Positions 22,180 through 32,679 of a stretch of 64,000 nt of DNA are shown piece by piece. Every line of letters begins with the position of its first letter. Positions within the stretch are counted from its first letter, which is position 1. The notes beneath the pieces were generated by a model, which was given only the letters and a program-made list of their open reading frames with translations, was not told the origin of the DNA and ran no database searches. The position numbers and the translations under genes were made by a program. This DNA is from Coleophoma eucalyptorum (Eukaryota > Ascomycota > Leotiomycetes > Helotiales > Dermateaceae). The DNA lies in contig JALRME010000038.1 in assembly GCA_026120035.1 (NCBI GenBank), positions 68,907-132,906 of the forward strand, in the 5' to 3' direction.

Positions 22180-24766
22180 TGCCTTGCTGGACTTTGTTGA
22201 TATAAAGCCCCACTAAGCACGGGCTAACAAGAAGAAGTGAAGCAAACCCAATGGCTTCACGAAAATCTCGTAATAGAAAGTCAGCAGAGCTTCAGCGCGT
22301 CTATGGCGATTACATGTGCACCCTGCAAAACAACAGTGCACAGTAGCAGGCGTTTAGGGCGTCTAGACGTAGGGAACGTGTGCCTTGGACCCAATAAGCA
22401 AGAGCGTCGAGATAAAGAAGAGTGGCAGTAGAGGGCGGTAGTGTATCAGGTCTCAGGATGAAGATTGGATCTGAAGAGGTTGCGTAATGAGAAAAGGAAG
22501 GATTGGGAAATGTTCTGTCATCGGAGTTTTGAAAGAGTTTGCAAGACGAGAAGTACGGTAACCATGAGCAGAGTAGCAGAATGCCAGAATAGCAGAAGCG
22601 CAGAGAGAAAGAAACAGAAACCACCTCACCTCATCTCAGCATGTCGGAGATGCCATCGGTAGCTTGCCGGGTGTACCTGCTCGGAGGGACGTCGTGCTGC
22701 TCCTCTTCCTCCTCCCTTGCGCGTTGTGCAGTCAGTCGCCTTGTTGAAAAGGGCTTTTTTCCTTTGTGTCTTGAAGTCTTCTAGTGCTTCTATGGATCCC
22801 GTCAGGACCGTAAACCTTGTCCCGGAAGACAGCAATAGTGTAAATTGGGAGCCCGCCTACCCCAATGCGATGTGCAGCCCAAATTCTTGCGTTCAGATTG
22901 ACGCCGCTGATTGGCTCCTCCACACTTTTGTCGAGCTTAGCCCACATCCGTGGATGAAACGTGCAGAGAAAATTTTTCATCATCATGCACGAGAGGAGGC
23001 CCCTGGTTGTGGTGATTCCCCGATTCCCTGTGAGCTGCACAAAAGGGCAGCCGTGGAACGAACCTCGACGCAGCTGCTCGTCACTCGCACTTGCGTGATT
23101 GCCGCCCCTCGCTGTCCCGCAGGCTGCTCTGGAAAACACCCTGCAAGCACCTGCTTCACCACTCTGCCTCTCCTCCTCGCCCAATCGAGAAAATGACGGA
23201 GATGGCCGACTGGTGACGTTGCACTCTTGCTCGCTTCCTGTCCAGTTCACCTGCCGTTTCTGTGGCCGGTGACTAGGTTCTATGGGACTTTTGTGGCTTG
23301 ACACCCAGGTTGAGGGATGAAAATGCCTAGTCGGGCATAGTGCCGCCGCCGATGCTCATTTGGCGTGGAATGAGTGGCTGATCGACTGGCGAACACAGCG
23401 GCATCTCGGGCATCTATCGCAGTCAAGGTTGTGCGCTTCGGCGAGCGGGGTACTTGATTGGCTCAGCGGTGCAAATGGGAGGGAGAGCTGAAGGCAGAAC
23501 GCCAGGGACATGGGCCTTGCAGATATGCCGAGAGTCGGGACTTTTGCATTTCCTCGGAACATCTACGTAAGGACAAGGACAAGGCACCCATGCGAGCTGG
23601 TCCCTCTGTGTGAAAAAGCCTCTTTGAAAATTTGCCCTCCCGCTTGGATGCCCTGGGCTCTAGAGCGACATGCATTTCACAAGGCTGAAGATAAATCTCT
23701 TATCATCCACCACCATTGCTCGGAAGTCCGAATGAAAGACACCAAGGTTATCAGTCTGATCGACCTCTGGCCATTTAATCTTGACGAGTCCCCCAAGTTT
23801 TCGCAGCCACCATGTTTGCTTTTCAAAAAGTGATTTGAATTCGTGCACACACCAACCTCGAGACCCCGCACGCATCGTCCTGTACGGAATCCGGAATCGC
23901 ACCGCATAGAAAATTTTCCCGCCCCCTTTCGCTCGAACGGCTGGCCAATACGAAGCAGGCGTGCTTGGGACTCGGTCCGTGAGCAGTCGAAGCTGTCTCC
24001 GCTCTGAAAACAGGCCATCGTGGTCAGGTCAGGCGCGGGAGTCAGATGTGGTCTTTGGATGACTTCTTGTGGACGGACGATTGCTGGAGAAATGGACTTG
24101 AAGCTTCCGCCACCATGGATGCAACGTGACGACCTACAAGCCTTGGAGTTTGAGCGGAGAAAGCCATGAAATTGAGGCTTTTTGGTTGATATTACCTGCC
24201 TCTGTACCCGGCTGCGATTGCGGCCTCGCCAGCGGGTATCCGAGGTTGAGGATATGTCTATACTGGGAGTTGAGCTCATGACGAAAGTTGCGAGGAGCGA
24301 GTCATTGCAGAAGCACGATGGGGCTATATTTTGGTAGGCCGGTGATCACACTCGCTTGACGGCTCAACGGTATCTTGATTGACGGTCTCGAACTTCGAGA
24401 GATGCAAACCAAGTGGAGTCTGCTTTACATTGATGTCAAGACCTGGGAAGCTGAGGAGCGTGAGAAGAGCAACAATTGCCAAAGAACGGTAGGTTAGAGA
24501 GTATGAAGTTGGATGAATTTGCCTGCTTTGATCCTGTAAGCTGTCGCTAGTCCTACCTCATCGCGCAGATTTTGTCGCTTGTCGGCAAACAAAAAAATTG
24601 CTGCTTGTCGAAAATGCCAAGGTGAAGGGAGAAAGTTGGTGCCTTGTGATTAGTCATAATTCGCGACCATAATAAGGCAATATTTACGCGAGCTGTTGTT
24701 TACTTTCCTAAACTTGCTATTTCTGTGACACTGACCAGGATATCCATTTCCCCACACTCGAATTGA

Positions 24767-24773
24767 TTTCGTG
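24767..24773 (-). promoter_or_regulatory. SCB-like element (CACGAAA on minus)
   Basis: TTTCGTG on plus is CACGAAA on minus, matching the yeast SBF consensus CRCGAAA. It is 80 bp before the ATG of the KEN-box gene. Confidence 0.35.
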
Positions 24774-24810
24774 TCGTAATCACAATCCTTCCCCAGCTTG
24801 ATATCTACAG

Positions 24811-24817
24811 TTTCGCG
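24811..24817 (+). promoter_or_regulatory. E2F/MBF-like element (TTTCGCG)
   Basis: TTTCGCG followed by TC, 36 bp before the same ATG. It resembles the E2F core and the CGCG of MCB. With the SCB-like site it makes cell-cycle control plausible but unproven. Confidence 0.35.
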
Positions 24818-24852
24818 TCTCCATACTGTACGAACAGTAGCCGACAGCTAAG

Positions 24853-26877
24853 ATGTCTCCTCCTCGTCGTCGATCGAGTCGACTTCGAGGTAGTAGCGCT
24901 ACTCCAGCCAAGGTAAGCGCTGGCGCTTCCTCCATTGGTAACTATCCGTTGACCACATTCCAGAGCCTTGTTCATGCCAATCGCCTCGATTCTCTTGCTG
25001 AGCGAGACGAAACTCCAACATCAGGGCCTCGATCGAATCTTGACGATGTCGTTACCTCTCCAATGCCCCCTCGAACCCCAGCTACTGCTGGTCGAATCAA
25101 GCCAGCTCTTGAAGAGATGCACCCTAGCAAAGCGCATCAGAGCACTACTGAACAACCAGATTCCGGTCTTCGCCTTGGCTTCACAGATATTGACACGTCG
25201 GGGAACAATCTACCATCCGGAGTCAAGCAAAAGACACCATCTAAGACCGGAATTTCATCATCCTTTGACTTTCGCTTTGCGCGTCCTGGACCTCAGCTTG
25301 GACCCGAAGCTCAAAGAATGATGGAAGAACTCCGTGAAGATGCTGCTCGGATTAAGGCAAAGCTTGCAGCTGAACAAGAAGAGGCAAAGCGGAAGAAGGC
25401 AGAGAATGCGAATATTAGCTCTCGCAAGATAGCGCAACCCAAGGGAAAGACAGGCAGATACAGTGATGTTCATATGGCAGAGTTTAAGAAGATGGATTCA
25501 ATTGCTGGTCACCCATCCGCTTTCCGGGCTTTACCAAGAACCCCTTCAAGCAAGAATCTGAAGCGCACCCAATCGAAGGCGAATCTTGACGATCGTGAAG
25601 CTGAGAGCAGTAAGAGAGATCATCTCAATCGCTCTGGGCGTCTCGAGAATACTGCACCTGCGAAACGTGCTCGTCAGCACATTTCTGATGATGCTTCTAC
25701 AGCACGTCCTGTTTCCCGAGACACAAATAGTAACGCGAAACCTCTACCATCTACACCAACGCACCAACGATCTCACTCCAGCTTCTTATCTTCCATTACC
25801 ACCCCTACACAAGCATCTCTGGCTCGAGCTGCATCCCTCAAGAAATCTGTTACTCAGATTCCAACACTGTCTCGGTCTCCATCCAAACCAACCTTGGCAA
25901 CGCCAGGCGGGCTTAGAAACTCTGCTGCTGTGGGTAAAATTTCTAGCCTCCCGCAGTTAGAATCAAAGGTTACTTTGAGAAGCCCAGGTAAGCTTGATCG
26001 TGTTAAGTCGGCCCTTCGATACCCGAGATCCGGCTCAAAGAAACAGCAAGCAAGCTCATCGATCTCAAGAAGTGCTACGGAGCCTGATCTGGATAAAGGA
26101 CTTCCTTCACTTCCAAGTACCCCTCATACACTTCAACGACCTAGAAGTGTCAAGCATGTCAACTTTACTCCTGATACGGTGAACAAACATGGAACTACAG
26201 TCCAGCACTCCCCTTCTCCTGTCAAATCTGGAATACCTCGATCAATATCACGGACCAATTTGAACGCTGCTGCAAAGACTTCACAATCCGAAAACAAAGG
26301 ACAGGCATCGGAAGCTATTGAGGTTAACAATGCTTCGATTGGCGATCTTAGTGTCACCTCCCATACTATCGAATATCCATCCCTCGCAGGTGTTCGGCCA
26401 TTTCCAAAAGTTCGTCAACAAAGCACTCCATTTCCTACCAAATCTCAACCTCAACCACATCCTCAATGTGTACCTGGTGACTTCACCTTCCGCTCCGACA
26501 AGACCATTAGCTTTGGTGGATCACCTAAAGGATTTGGATCATCTGCTGGGCAAGCAAGTATTCGACAAGTTCGACCAAGCATGCCAGGTAGCTTTCCCAG
26601 TGGCAATAAGGAAAACAAAGCCCCGGTTCCTTCTGTCCCACATGGCATGTCCAACAAGAAGCGTCGGCGAGCTGACTCGGATGACGAAGATGAGGAAGAC
26701 TTTGGACGGTCACCTAAGAAGCAAAGGTCTGGAGCTCCAGAAGGCGATATGCTAATGGCTCCAAGACTCTTGGCAGAGAAAATGGCTCCACCATCACGAA
26801 TTCCAAGTCCTGGAAAGAAGAAGGGCTTGAGTCTTAGCCGCCTCAATATGTTGGCTCGCCCTAAGATGAGAAAGTAG
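24853..26877 (+). CDS. Basic, Ser/Pro-rich nuclear protein with KEN box; function unknown
   Basis: One exon, 674 residues, ATG 24853 to TAG 26875-26877. The N-terminus is strongly basic (PRRRSSRLRGS). A short coiled coil lies near residues 155-190 (EAQRMMEELREDAARIK...). Many S/T-P sites occur in the disordered middle, including SPSKPT, TPDT and SPGK. A KEN box (NKENKAP) is at residues 586-588, the classic APC/C degron, followed by an acidic cluster (DSDDEDEED) flanked by KKRRR and a SPKKQR Cdk-type site. The last 25 residues (PGKKKGLSLSRLNMLARPKMRK) are basic. Overall this resembles a spindle- or chromatin-associated protein that is destroyed in mitosis. I recognise no domain and would not name it. 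Confidence 0.88.
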   Translation: MSPPRRRSSRLRGSSATPAKVSAGASSIGNYPLTTFQSLVHANRLDSLAERDETPTSGPRSNLDDVVTSPMPPRTPATAGRIKPALEEMHPSKAHQSTTEQPDSGLRLGFTDIDTSGNNLPSGVKQKTPSKTGISSSFDFRFARPGPQLGPEAQRMMEELREDAARIKAKLAAEQEEAKRKKAENANISSRKIAQPKGKTGRYSDVHMAEFKKMDSIAGHPSAFRALPRTPSSKNLKRTQSKANLDDREAESSKRDHLNRSGRLENTAPAKRARQHISDDASTARPVSRDTNSNAKPLPSTPTHQRSHSSFLSSITTPTQASLARAASLKKSVTQIPTLSRSPSKPTLATPGGLRNSAAVGKISSLPQLESKVTLRSPGKLDRVKSALRYPRSGSKKQQASSSISRSATEPDLDKGLPSLPSTPHTLQRPRSVKHVNFTPDTVNKHGTTVQHSPSPVKSGIPRSISRTNLNAAAKTSQSENKGQASEAIEVNNASIGDLSVTSHTIEYPSLAGVRPFPKVRQQSTPFPTKSQPQPHPQCVPGDFTFRSDKTISFGGSPKGFGSSAGQASIRQVRPSMPGSFPSGNKENKAPVPSVPHGMSNKKRRRADSDDEDEEDFGRSPKKQRSGAPEGDMLMAPRLLAEKMAPPSRIPSPGKKKGLSLSRLNMLARPKMRK

Positions 26878-27571
26878 ATGTCTCCCTGAGATTGGGTCTT
26901 TGTGACTATATCATCCTTCGATATGTAATGTCACAACAAAGATCTTATAACGCTTACAACAGCAACGTTTCTTTTGTAATTGTGGCCTAGTCCATGTCTA
27001 AATTATCTTTTGTTAGAGTTGTAACGGTGGCGTTTATTGACATGAATGAATTCTCACGACTAAATGGTCGGACTGAATTTACCTGTCAAGATTGTTAGCA
27101 TTCTTTTGAGCAAAGCGTCAGTACCATGAGACTATGACAGTCAGCATTTCTTTACTTTTATACTTTATTGGTTCTGTGTTAGATTATACACTACGCTCCT
27201 AATGAGAACTATGTCAAATATTTCATTTACCAGAAATGGAAGACTAGAATATGAAGACCTTTGCATAGACAAATCGTGCCTTCCTCCCTCGTAAGGTATT
27301 GCATACTTCAAGCTCAACTACATCCTACAGTATAGAATTCTCACTGCCTTTCAAAGCATCACATCCTGGGGACAGCACTACGTTTTAGGAGCGTGTACAC
27401 TCGTTTGCCATGAGGAATTATGAACTTCTTTATCGTCTGCATCATTAACCTAGCACCCACTATCCACCGCACCTTGGCTGCGGTATCGCTATCACCTCTT
27501 GTCTTCGACCACTATTCTGCTCCACACAGTATTCCGATCCCAGTCCCAAAGCGAGCAACCAGTCTTTTCGA
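26878..27571. other. Intergenic, tandem plus-strand genes
   Basis: Contains the 3' flank of the KEN-box gene and the promoter of the LIM-type gene; AT-rich. I see no other feature. Confidence 0.5.
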
Positions 27572-29340
27572 ATGCGCGGCTTCCCACTCCTCTCCGATCT
27601 TTACACAATTACCACCTGCCAGAGAGCGCCTCAAGAGCCTTTCGCCAAAATCCCCAGAATGCCCTTCTGCTCCCCCAATTCCACCTCGCAACCCAGCGCG
27701 TCGTTCCTCTGTACGATATGTTGGCAAACTCAGTATCCACCCTGTACGCCAAGAGTCCTAGGTTCGGATGGAAGAACTGTGTGTGGCCATTGTTGGAGAG
27801 CGGTTCTGGATCTAAGTATTTGTTGGACGTGTGGTGAGGTTGTTGTTAGAGGCGAAGAAGTTGTCAGTCTTGGGTGGTGTTTCTGGCATCATAATTGTTT
27901 TGGGTGTTTACTTTGTGGTTCGAGGCTTAGATTAGATAGTCCCGAGGACAAACAGATGAGAGTGGAACTTACGTCTGTACCTATGTGTGACTGGTGCCGA
28001 GTCGAGACTGAAGGCCAGGATGAAGATCAAGTCTTGGAGAAAGGCTTAGACTACGTCTCTAACTTTGATGGCGGATTAAGTCGAAGTCGGAAGCAAAAAC
28101 TTGCAGAAGAGATCGATGATCTGGGTGATAAACCAAAGAACGCATCTCGAGTACTCGTCAAGTCGCCTGTTGAGTCAAAAGTCTATATGAGGCATGAAAG
28201 ACGGGCCCGGATTCGCTCGAATACTTTGGCAAGGAATCTTCCTGCTCAGTCTCAAGTAAGTCTATCTTTTATGATCCGGGGCCATGCTGAGAATACCAGG
28301 ACTCTTTAGAACACCTGGGATTGGTGAAAAATTTTTCTAGGGAAAGTACCCTAGAAGATGGAAATAATGGCAATGGGATCATAAATAGTGCCGACGAAGC
28401 AACTGGCTCCATGGAGGAGTCAGCCAACCAGCAGGTATACATTTCAATATTTGATCCGATTGGGGAGCCTGTCTTCAGACCAAGTAAGACGAAGCCGCTG
28501 CCAAAATGGATGTCACTACTCCCTAGAAATGTCCACAAGTACCATGGTAAAAGGAAGACGCATGCAACAGTAGAGAGAAGAACGAATCGTCACGGACTGC
28601 ATCCTTTAGATAAACATGGCTGCGCCCTTTGCGATCCGACCATTGCCGCACCCAAAGAAAGATGGACATTGCACCAGACACATTCGATGCAGACTCCGCA
28701 GTCAAATGAGAGACAGAATGATTCTAGCTGTCCGGAAAGTTGTTCTTCTCTGGAGAAAATGAATCGTGCCAGGAATACTAAGGATAGGAGACAGAAGCGT
28801 AGAAATTCTCGAAGATCTCAAATGAGCAAATCAGATTACCAAACCGCGCTGGAGCATCCGGTACCTCTGTTCACATCAGAGCGACCTGCAGAGGTTCGTC
28901 AAGAACTCCACAAGAAGCCAAGCTCTTATTTCTGCACTCCAAACCACCAAGATGGAGTGCCATGCCAGGAAGCTGGGCTTGCACCTCAGACGCCCAAGCC
29001 TAGACCTAATAGTGTGGAGCTAATTCAGCTTGAATCAAGTCTACAATCAGGCTTCAGGTCATCTGGTCCTAGTGTTGCGAGCTCCTCAGAATACCTCGAT
29101 AGATATCAGCCGAAAACAGCAGACTTTAACCATCGCTCTTATATTGCCAAAGATGCTCAACCTGTTATGGATAGGATTAGAACACAAAGGGAAAGAATGA
29201 AAAAATTGAATGATGGAAGCGAGCAGAGTCAGAATAAGAAAGCCGCAATTATGAAATTGATTGAGGATGAGTTTGGGACCGATCCGAAGAGGGGAGACTT
29301 GAATAGGGAGTTGAAGAATTTGTTTAGTGAGAAGCGATGA
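27572..29340 (+). CDS. LIM-type zinc-finger protein, fungal-specific architecture
   Basis: Two exons, 27572-28255 and 28300-29340, with a 44-nt intron, give 574 residues from the first ATG; an internal ATG at 27659 (MPFCSPNS) would remove 29 residues and is equally plausible. Near residues 47-70 there are C-x2-C pairs (FLCTICWQ, VCGHCW). They are followed by a LIM-like module: CWTC, 18 residues, then HHNC-FGC-LLC, and a last pair CDWC. The second exon has another C-x2-C (GCALCDP) beside His residues, then a long charged, disordered tail ending in a helix-prone stretch (DRIRTQRERMKKLND...). LIM domains mediate protein contacts, often at the cytoskeleton or in transcription. The partner is unknown. 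Confidence 0.8.
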
Positions 29341-29596
29341 TGGCTCTCGTAGAAACAACTACCCTTTCGAGAAACTGATATTAGCGAATATGAAATTGGA
29401 GGGATTAACCTACTGAAGTGCCAAGTTGAAGAAGAATAAGAGCAAGGAATGATTCTGATGTTGACGGCCGTTACCCCGGATTACGCTAGTGGAATTTCCC
29501 GCTAACTGTAAATGTTCTTGAGGTTATCTCCAACCTCATCGCACTTCCGTTCCTGAAGCTGGCTCCCTCTTCGTCACCACAGAACTTCAAATAAAT

Positions 29597-30153
29597 ATGG
29601 CGCCCGATAGAATTGACGAAAAGGTTGTCGAGAGTGAGTCAGCACCTACAGCATAGTAATACTACTAAACCTTTCCAGACCAAATCAAAGATGTTATCCA
29701 AGATCTTTACCAGGTCATGGTACAAGTAACAGCATATGATATGACGAGTCGGCCTAGCAAAGATGTCCTAGAGAATTCAACGTGAGTGCGTTTGCTCTGA
29801 TCTGATCAACTCCTAGACTTACCCTCCTTAGGATACAGTTGCAGCACAGCCTTCAAAAGATCCATAATACCGCCAGCTCTCCCACCGCACAGGCAACGAT
29901 GCCCAGTGTCCCGCCCGAGCTCATTCAATACGTCGATACCGGTCGCAATCCCGACATCTATACCCGTGAATTCGTCGAGCGTACGAGGAAGATGAACCAG
30001 ACTATGAAGGGCAAGTTTGCAGCATTCAGCGATTTTAGAGATGTTCTTGCGACAGAGATGGCGAGGGCTATGCCGGAATTGGTAGAGGACATTGGCTTGG
30101 TTGTGGAGCGCACGCATGGAGATAAAGAGAAGGTTATGAGGAATGCGCGGTGA
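29597..30153 (+). CDS. MED10: Mediator complex subunit 10 (Nut2)
   Basis: Three exons (29597-29633, 29679-29781, 29832-30153) give 153 residues, near the usual size. Med10 sits in the middle module of Mediator and helps couple activators to RNA polymerase II. The sequence shows the family blocks: a helical start NQIKDVIQDLYQVMVQV, then IPP-type segment VPPELIQYVDTGRNPDIYTREFVE (the signature P-x2-L-I-x-Y-V-D-x-G-R-N-P-D), and a helical end with FRDVLATEMARAMPEL. Junctions restore VVENQIKD and LENSTIQL. It lies only 256 bp after the LIM-type gene on the same strand. Confidence 0.95.
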
Positions 30154-30668
30154 GGGTAACTTCGAAGGTGCCATGGTTAGAGATGGCACGAGGACATATC
30201 ATCGTTTCCTTGAATAAGGAGCGAGGGCGTTTGGAGAAGGTTTGAAACAGGCGTTGGCTGGGAATACCCTCCTATCAACATTGAGAGGCGCCGGATCAAG
30301 TGGAATCAATGTGTTAATATGCACGTGTGGACTAAAAGGCATGGCAACTGAAAATGATGGAGGTAACGGCAGCTTTTACAAGAGGAAGCGTACGTTAAGT
30401 ATGATCGGAGGCGTGGGAGGCATTTGGTTCTGGTCGAATCTTAGGAAGCTCCCCGGCTTGACAGAAACGGCTGTTTGGTTGTTAGATCATTCAGGACTCA
30501 AAGAGAGCAGTTTACTGAAAGATTAACGGACGAGCCGTAAAGATTGATAACCTGCTATTGACTGGTTACTGAAGAATAGGCTATAGTCAGCCATCCAGTC
30601 ATGGAGTCTTTATGACGCGGATGGTCTATAATTATTATACTGCTATAGTGCACTCTTCGCCCAAACAG

Positions 30669-30745
30669 TTGCAGACATCCCAATCAGATTGATCGTGCCT
30701 TACGCTGTTCACTTATAATTGCAGACACCTCAGTTAGATCGTTCG
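30669..30745. repeat. Imperfect 27-nt direct repeat, 50-nt period
   Basis: Units 30669-30695 and 30719-30745 share the start TTGCAGACA and then differ at about six sites, five of them transitions (C/T or G/A) and one A/T. No third copy was found nearby. Confidence 0.5.
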
Positions 30746-31138
30746 GTGACTATTTTTGCACTTTGTGCTTCTCACTTCTAACCACGAGCAATCGCCACAT
30801 ATCAAATGGATACTTACGAACATGGCTGTCGCACTTACGACGAACTTCAGTGGGCTTCTGCAGTGCACACGAGAGAAGAACCCAACTGTGAATGTGAAGA
30901 TAATTACAGAACATAAAAGGTAAGCCAACTATTGCAAGTCCCGTATCTAATAAAGCCAAATTTGTCCTTGCTGAGTAAATTATCTCTTGGATTTAGGCTT
31001 AATGCTGCTCATACTCTCATGGCTGCCTTAATGGTTGGAACAGACACATCAAAACTTGTGCCCCACGTCACTACTTGGCTACTATTCTGAATATTTTGAG
31101 GCAGCAATTTACCGCGCAGGGCAGTTCAGTGAAGTCCA

Positions 31139-31396
31139 GTGCCCGACGAAGATGTGAAGGAAGCCATGACTTTCACCAACGGGGTCTACTTAGGAACCGC
31201 CGTTAACAAGGGTGAGGACGCAGTAACCAAGTATTGGCTACTTGGTGAAAGACTTATCAGCCAAGAATTTGCCAACAAAGCTGGCACAGTACCTGGCTAT
31301 AAGCTTCTGAACTTTGCGTCTGATCATTCCAACCCCCCAGCCTTGCCACAGGGCCAAGATAATGCCTTGGCCATCTTTCTAACGGAGAATGTATAG
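31139..31396 (+). other. Small open frame, doubtful gene (85 codons)
   Basis: Translates to PDEDVKEAMTFTNGVYLG... and ends ALAIFLTENV. Composition is protein-like, without low-complexity bias, but the first codon is GTG-type rather than ATG and no upstream exon joins it convincingly. It may be the end of a decayed gene. I do not recognise it. Confidence 0.2.
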
Positions 31397-32679
31397 AAAA
31401 CACAGTCAACCCACGGATTGTTGAAAATCATCTGCAAGGATGGAGATCTTGTTGTTAACGTCTGCACTCGAGGCAGCTTCACACATCATCACGGCTATTG
31501 TATAAGCTAACTCCCAGCGCTCTTGCGAACCAGCACAATAACCTCTTGTCTATCACCACTTGATTTATCCAAGACTTCATTGAGGGCAAATCACGCATCG
31601 GGCCCCACTGGGACCATCATGCTTCAAGAACGGTACGGGAATGCATGCCGGAATTCACACTATCTGCTCAATTTCGTCGTTTTGGGGCACAAACTTTAGA
31701 GATAGTCCAAATCAATACGTTGGTGAATTGCGACGCAATCAAGGGCAACATACAACCTGACGAGAGAAAGTTGTTAACTGGGATTACCTCCAGTATGTAT
31801 CTGAATATGAGCAGTGCTGAGCAAGATCATAACTACCTTCTCGTGATCAGCTAGAATGGTGGTTGATATGGGATTCATAGTTGTGTGCATCAGCGGCGCT
31901 TCAAGTTCACATCAGCCCAACTTTTCTCTTTCACTATAGACGTACTTAGATGATACGTGGGATCGAACCCTCTGCAAGTATCAGCTGGTTTCTATTGTTC
32001 ATAGAGCTAATGCTGCTGGCCTACAATTCGTCACAGTCACGCGCCTCGGTCATCCATGCAAGCTGGTTCCGATGGTTAGGCCAGAGCTACCAGTCTAGAG
32101 GAGCATGCGACAATGCAGTAGAGTCTGGACATTCGAAGAAGGCGAGTCATCCAAGCGCAGCTAGTGATGCAACCAAAGGGTTGGTCAGACTGAGATTGAT
32201 GATAAATCCCATGAGCTGAAAGAGGAGAGAAAGAACAGTCCAATCCCCGAAGCAAATCGCAACCTACCTTAGGCTATTAGCAGCGACCTGCAGTGAGACC
32301 TATGCTCGGCAGGGCAAGACTGACCGCCTGCAAGAGCACAGGCAGTTGCATGTCGACTCGGGTCCAGGTAGGCTGGATTGTACCCAAGTCATGAATAAGG
32401 AGGCTGAAGAAGCTCTCGCCCCTGTCGTAAGAGCAGAAGTCCGAGATTAGCGATGCCAGGCTCTGATTGGCGCGCAAGAAGGGTCTCGGGATTTGTGGGG
32501 TATTAGCCTAAATGTCCCCTGTCACAAGCATGTCCTCGTCTCGTGTCCCCGTTTCGCCCGCCAAACGTCATATTTCTTTCTCTGCTTTTGTCGGAACACA
32601 TTTTGATCACAGCATTGTCAAGGAACAGTAAGCAGAGCTTTTGAATACTGTATACAAGAGAAAGTGTTTTGATTTGAAA

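Larger units (their letters stand above)
22180..24852. promoter_or_regulatory. Divergent promoter region, 2.7 kb
   Basis: Separates the bZIP start (minus) from the KEN-box gene start (plus). Open frames of 190 and 200 codons on the minus strand (22732-23304, 23677-24279) are composition-driven and match nothing I know. The last 100 bp carry G1/S-like elements (listed separately). Confidence 0.5.
30154..32679. other. Gene-poor region, 2.5 kb, with a dubious ORF and a degenerate direct repeat
   Basis: Holds a 27-nt imperfect direct repeat (30669-30695 and 30719-30745), a small ORF at 31139-31396 and many short frames. Stops are spread through all frames. It looks like non-coding or decayed DNA before the xylulokinase promoter. 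No element family can be named. Confidence 0.5.

Noticed and set aside
22732..24279. 190- and 200-codon open frames on minus strand
   Set aside because: Ser/Arg/Cys-biased, overlapped by open frames on the other strand, no recognisable domain; they lie in the divergent bZIP/KEN promoter region.
30242..30526. 94-codon frame just after MED10
   Set aside because: No domain, within the likely 3' flank, composition not convincing.
31955..32045. tRNA-like B box (GGGTTCGATCCC) on the minus strand
   Set aside because: The motif is good, but the flanking bases do not form a five-pair T stem beyond GG/CC, and no A box or acceptor stem lies at the right distance.
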